Shown piece by piece: positions 60,951-64,000 of a stretch of 64,000 nucleotides of DNA. A program made the position numbers and the translations under genes. The stretch comes from Gp7-AA6 sp036395755 (GTDB lineage Bacteria > Acidobacteriota > Thermoanaerobaculia > UBA5066 > Gp7-AA6), in assembly GCA_036395755.1 (NCBI GenBank), contig DASWCZ010000016.1, positions 1 through 64,000 on the forward strand, in the 5' to 3' direction. Position 1 is the stretch's first letter, and the number at the start of each line of letters is the position of its first letter. The notes beneath the pieces were generated by a model that ran no database searches, was not told where the DNA came from, and saw nothing but the letters and a program-made list of their open reading frames with translations.

Positions 60951-62549
60951 CTATAGCAGCGTCGCTCTCTTCCGCTTCGGCGTCGGAGCGGCCTCGACGC
61001 CGTTTTCGCGGTAGTGGGAGCCGCGAGAGACCCGGTTGTCCGAAGCCGCCCGATGGATGGCGAGCGCCGTCTGGATTCCGTTGCGGAGCCCGACGAGCTC
61101 GTCGGACATCGTCCCGCGCCGATAGAAGTTCTCGATCTCGTCGCGGAGCTCGCCCAGGATCCGGCCGGCGCGGTCGAGGCGCTTCTCGGAGCGCAGGAGT
61201 CCGACGTAGTTCCACATCGTGTGCCGCACGACCAGCCAGTCCTGCGCGATCAGTGCCGGGTCGACCGGCTCGTACTCCGGCTGCCACGGGCGGACCTCGA
61301 CTCGACGGCGAAGCGGTTCGGCGCTCAGCGCGCGAATCGCGGCGCGGCCGGACCTCCATCCCCACAGCAGCCCTTCCAGGAGCGACGTCGAAGCGAGTCG
61401 GTTCGCGCCGTGCACTCCGGTGCAGGAGACCTCGCCCGCGGCACGCAGGTGACCGAGAGTCGTCGCTCCATCGAGGTCGACGGAGACGCCGCCGCACGAG
61501 TAGTGCGCCGCCGGCACGACCGGTATGGGCCCGGCGGTCAAGTCGAATCCGTACTCGAGGCAGCGGCGGGTGAGCCCCGGAAATCGCTCGCGGATCCAGT
61601 CCGCCGGCTTGTGCGAGATGTCGAGGAGCGCGTAGGGCTCATCCCTTTCGAGCATGCGCTGGTGGATTGCGCGGGCCACGATGTCCCGGGGCGCGAGCTC
61701 GGCGTCGGGGTGCACCTTCTCGAGGAACGCGTTGCCGGCGGCGTCCGTGATCCGGGCGCCTTCGCCACGCAAGGCCTCGGTCAGGAGGAGCCGCCCCTTC
61801 GGGTGGACGAGAGCGGTCGGATGGAACTGGATGAACTCCAGGTTCAGGAGCCTCGCGCCGGCGCGGCGCGCCATCGCGATGCCGTCGCCGCGCGCCCCCT
61901 GAGGGTTGGTCGTGTGGAGGTATACCTGTCCGAGTCCGCCGGTCGCGAGGATCGTCTCGCGCGCCAGGAGCGGCCGCACCTCGCCGGTCTCTCGCTCGAG
62001 CAACTGCGCCCCAACCACGGTCGGCGGGTCGTACCGGTCCGTCGGATCGAGCGAGTCGTGGGAGAGGGTGAGCAGGTCGACCGCGGTCGTCGCGACGAGC
62101 CACCGTACGTTCTTCTCGCGGCGGCACGCTTCGATGAGCGCGCGCTCGATCGGCGCGCCGGTTTCGTCCTTGACGTGCAGGACGCGCGGCATCGAGTGGG
62201 CCCCCTCGAGGGTCCAGTGGAAGTCCGCGCCCTCGCGGTCGAAAGGCACCTGGAGCTCTTCGATCAGGAGGTCGCGGACGAGCTCGGGGCCTTCGCGCGC
62301 CAGGAGGTCGACGGCTTCCGGGTCGCACAGCCCGTCGCCTGCGCGGAGGATGTCGGCGGCGAGGAGTTCGGGGGAGTCGCCGGGCGGCCGCGCGACGATC
62401 CCGCCCTGCGCATAGAACGTGTTCGATTCCGTCACCTCGCTCGCCCGCGTCGCGACCGTCACTTCCGCGCCGTCGCGCGCCGCGGCCAGAGCCGCCGCGC
62501 AGCCGGCGACGCCGGTCCCGAGCACGAGAACGTCCGTCGCGTTCTTCAC
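60951..62549 (-). CDS. nadB: L-aspartate oxidase
   Basis: A 532-residue FAD enzyme: TDVLVLGTGVAGCAAALAAA at the N-terminus, ESNTFYAQGGIVA, EGAHSMPRVLHVKDETG and HYSCGGVSVDLDGAT. It oxidises aspartate to iminoaspartate for NAD. GTG 62549 with GGGGAGGAG overlaps the nadC stop by four bases. The C-terminus is a short basic tail. Confidence 0.93.
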   Translation of the reverse strand: MKNATDVLVLGTGVAGCAAALAAARDGAEVTVATRASEVTESNTFYAQGGIVARPPGDSPELLAADILRAGDGLCDPEAVDLLAREGPELVRDLLIEELQVPFDREGADFHWTLEGAHSMPRVLHVKDETGAPIERALIEACRREKNVRWLVATTAVDLLTLSHDSLDPTDRYDPPTVVGAQLLERETGEVRPLLARETILATGGLGQVYLHTTNPQGARGDGIAMARRAGARLLNLEFIQFHPTALVHPKGRLLLTEALRGEGARITDAAGNAFLEKVHPDAELAPRDIVARAIHQRMLERDEPYALLDISHKPADWIRERFPGLTRRCLEYGFDLTAGPIPVVPAAHYSCGGVSVDLDGATTLGHLRAAGEVSCTGVHGANRLASTSLLEGLLWGWRSGRAAIRALSAEPLRRRVEVRPWQPEYEPVDPALIAQDWLVVRHTMWNYVGLLRSEKRLDRAGRILGELRDEIENFYRRGTMSDELVGLRNGIQTALAIHRAASDNRVSRGSHYRENGVEAAPTPKRKRATLL

Positions 62550-63424
62550 CGGCTCCTCCCCTCGTGTCCCTGCGGATACGAGATCTCGAGCGAGATGTCG
62601 GCGGCCTCGACGGAGTGGGTGATCCGGCCGACCGAGATCGAGTCCGCCCCCGCGAGCGCATAGTCGCGCACGCGCGCCAGGGTCATGTCGCCGGACGCTT
62701 CGATTTCGGCAGAGCCTCCCGACTCCCGCGCGATCGCGCACCACCGGGCCACGGTCTCCGGGGTCTGGTTGTCCATCAGCAGGATCCGGACGCCTCCGAG
62801 AACGGCTTCCCGCAGGTCCTCTTCGGACTCGACCTCGACTTCGACGGTCATTTTCTCCGGGGCGTTCTCCCGGACGGCCTCGAGCGCCGCCGCGACGCCT
62901 CCGGCGAGCGCGCGGTGGTTGTCCTTGACGAGGATTTGATCGAAGAGGCCGAAACGGTGGTTGGTGCCTCCTCCGTCTCGAACCGCGATCCGATCGAACG
63001 CGCGCAGGCCCGGCGCCGTCTTGCGGGTGCCGAGGATGCGGCAGCCAGTGCCCGCGACCGCGTCGACGTAGAGGTGCGTCGCGGTCGCGATCCCGCACAT
63101 CCGCTGGAGGAGGTTCAAGGCCACCCTCTCGGCGGTCAGGATCGCGCGCGCCTTTCCGGAGAGACGCGCGAGCGTCGTGCCCGCGGAAACTTTCGATCCC
63201 GGCCGGGTACGCTCTTCCCAGGTCAGTCCGGGATCGAGGAGCTCGAAGACCCGCCGCGAGACCGCGAGCCCGGAGACCACGCAGTCCGACTTGGCGACGA
63301 TCTCCGCGGCGGCGACCGTATCGGGAGGCACGATCGAGTCCGTGGTGACGTCGCCGGAGCCGATGTCTTCGGTCAGAAATTCACGAAGTTTTGCGTCCAG
63401 CTCCGGGGCGGAGAGGCCCTGCAT
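62546..63424 (-). CDS. nadC: Nicotinate-nucleotide pyrophosphorylase (carboxylating)
   Basis: A 292-residue QPRTase: LTEDIGSGDVTTDSIVPPDT at the N-terminus, RTKxxPGLR-type motif (GTRKTAPGLRAFDRIAVRDG), HRFGLFDQILVKDNH. It converts quinolinate to nicotinate mononucleotide. It is coupled to nadB downstream. Confidence 0.94.
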   Translation of the reverse strand: MQGLSAPELDAKLREFLTEDIGSGDVTTDSIVPPDTVAAAEIVAKSDCVVSGLAVSRRVFELLDPGLTWEERTRPGSKVSAGTTLARLSGKARAILTAERVALNLLQRMCGIATATHLYVDAVAGTGCRILGTRKTAPGLRAFDRIAVRDGGGTNHRFGLFDQILVKDNHRALAGGVAAALEAVRENAPEKMTVEVEVESEEDLREAVLGGVRILLMDNQTPETVARWCAIARESGGSAEIEASGDMTLARVRDYALAGADSISVGRITHSVEAADISLEISYPQGHEGRSR

Positions 63425-63440
63425 TTGAGCGCGAGGATAC

Positions 63441-63515
63441 CGAAAAGCGAGGGATCCCTCGCGCCTGCGGCGCTCGGGATGACAGGGAAGGAATTCCCGC
63501 TCGGGATGACCGGGG
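63441..63515. repeat. Dispersed palindromic repeat, copy 4
   Basis: CGAAAAGCGAGGGATCCCTC followed by GGGATGACAGG and GGGATGACCGGG. It fills the 97-base gap between nadC and nadA. Confidence 0.7.
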
Positions 63516-63521
63516 AAGGGG

Positions 63522-64000
63522 CTAACTCAATTCCAGCATCCGCAGAAGAGGCTTCTCGGCGGCTTTGCGCAGCGCTTCGGGCAGCACGATCTCCGGGCGC
63601 TCGTCGCGCAGGCACAGATACAGCTTCTCGATGGTGTTCAGCTTCATGAAAGGGCACTCGTTGCACTGGCAGCCGTTCTCTGGAGGCAGCGCGATGTACT
63701 CGCGGTCCGGCGCGAGCTTGCGCATCTGATGGATGATCCCCTCCTCCGTCGCGATCAAGAACCTCTTGCCGGGAGCGGTCGTCGCGAAGTGGAGGATCGA
63801 GCGGGTCGAGCCGACGTGGTCAGCGTATTTGAGGATGCCCTCGGGGCACTCCGGGTGGGCGGCGACGAGCGCGTCGGGGTACTGCGCTCTCAAGCGGAGC
63901 ATCTCGCGCTCCGAGAACTGCTCGTGGACGATGCAGGTGCCCTGCCACAGCGTCATCGGCCGACCGGTCTTCTGGACGAGGAAGGCGCCGAGATGGCGGT
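63522..64000 (-). CDS. nadA: Quinolinate synthase, C-terminal part (runs off the window)
   Basis: At least 159 residues of the C-terminal half of NadA, continuing past the right edge. HLGAFLVQKTGRPMTLWQG leads to the [4Fe-4S] ligands: Cys in QGTCIVHEQFS, AHPECPEGILK and CQCNECPFMKLN. It condenses iminoaspartate and DHAP to quinolinate. It is upstream of nadC, so the order is nadA-nadC-nadB. Confidence 0.93.
   Translation of the reverse strand, partial: RHLGAFLVQKTGRPMTLWQGTCIVHEQFSEREMLRLRAQYPDALVAAHPECPEGILKYADHVGSTRSILHFATTAPGKRFLIATEEGIIHQMRKLAPDREYIALPPENGCQCNECPFMKLNTIEKLYLCLRDERPEIVLPEALRKAAEKPLLRMLELS

Overview
The window is GC-rich bacterial DNA from an organism I would place, by inference only, in the Acidobacteriota (Thermoanaerobaculia-like). 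The grounds are the gene mix (DnaE2, Lhr, MASE1 kinases, DUF5916 barrel, succinylase-type lysine genes) and the dispersed palindromic repeats. No rRNA, tRNA or CRISPR array was seen.

Region 1 (1 to about 12.3 kb) is an integron gene-cassette array. Fourteen attC-like sites, one of them a 26-bp remnant, separate short promoterless units that all read left to right. Seven sites share one long palindromic core and the others differ. The first six bases of a cassette are usually complementary to the R'' box of that same cassette's attC, including four non-standard variants. Cassettes carry a 4-TM protein, a SAM methyltransferase, an S33-like hydrolase, exported unknowns, a SnoaL-like protein, a pair of MDR oxidoreductases in one cassette, a DUF3303 protein, an ABM-like protein and a DUF4386 protein. 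Several are broken, including an SDR lacking its Rossmann fold and a frameshifted exported gene. No integrase or attI is in view; they would be expected to the left.

Region 2 (12.3 to 16.9 kb) joins the array to the chromosome and is rich in gene fragments between intact genes (FAD monooxygenase, NTF2-like protein, a 4-TM protein, a VOC protein). It ends in a dispersed repeat.

Region 3 (16.9 to 44.3 kb) is chromosomal. It holds the Lhr helicase, a MASE1 hybrid kinase, and a translationally coupled run (methyltransferase, hemerythrin, metallo-beta-lactamase fold, small exported protein). MsrA, DinB-like, cupin and MOSC genes follow, then DnaE2 with a dispersed repeat fused in frame. Next are a DUF5916 outer-membrane protein, two receiver proteins, and a 5-oxoproline operon (APC permease, fused PxpB-PxpC, PxpA). 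A Tyr-rich secreted protein behind a sigma-54 promoter, a GDSL hydrolase and an ABC exporter complete it.

Region 4 (44.3 to 53.5 kb) is a signalling block. Two large hybrid kinases are divergent from a minimal kinase and an NtrC-type sigma-54 activator that lacks a Fis-type HTH. Small proteins follow, one of them behind a second, weaker sigma-54-like site.

Region 5 (53.5 to 64 kb) is biosynthetic: asd-lysC-dapB-dapA-dapD on the plus strand, and nadA(partial)-nadC-nadB plus a receiver-like protein with a histone H1-like tail and an M20 peptidase on the minus strand.
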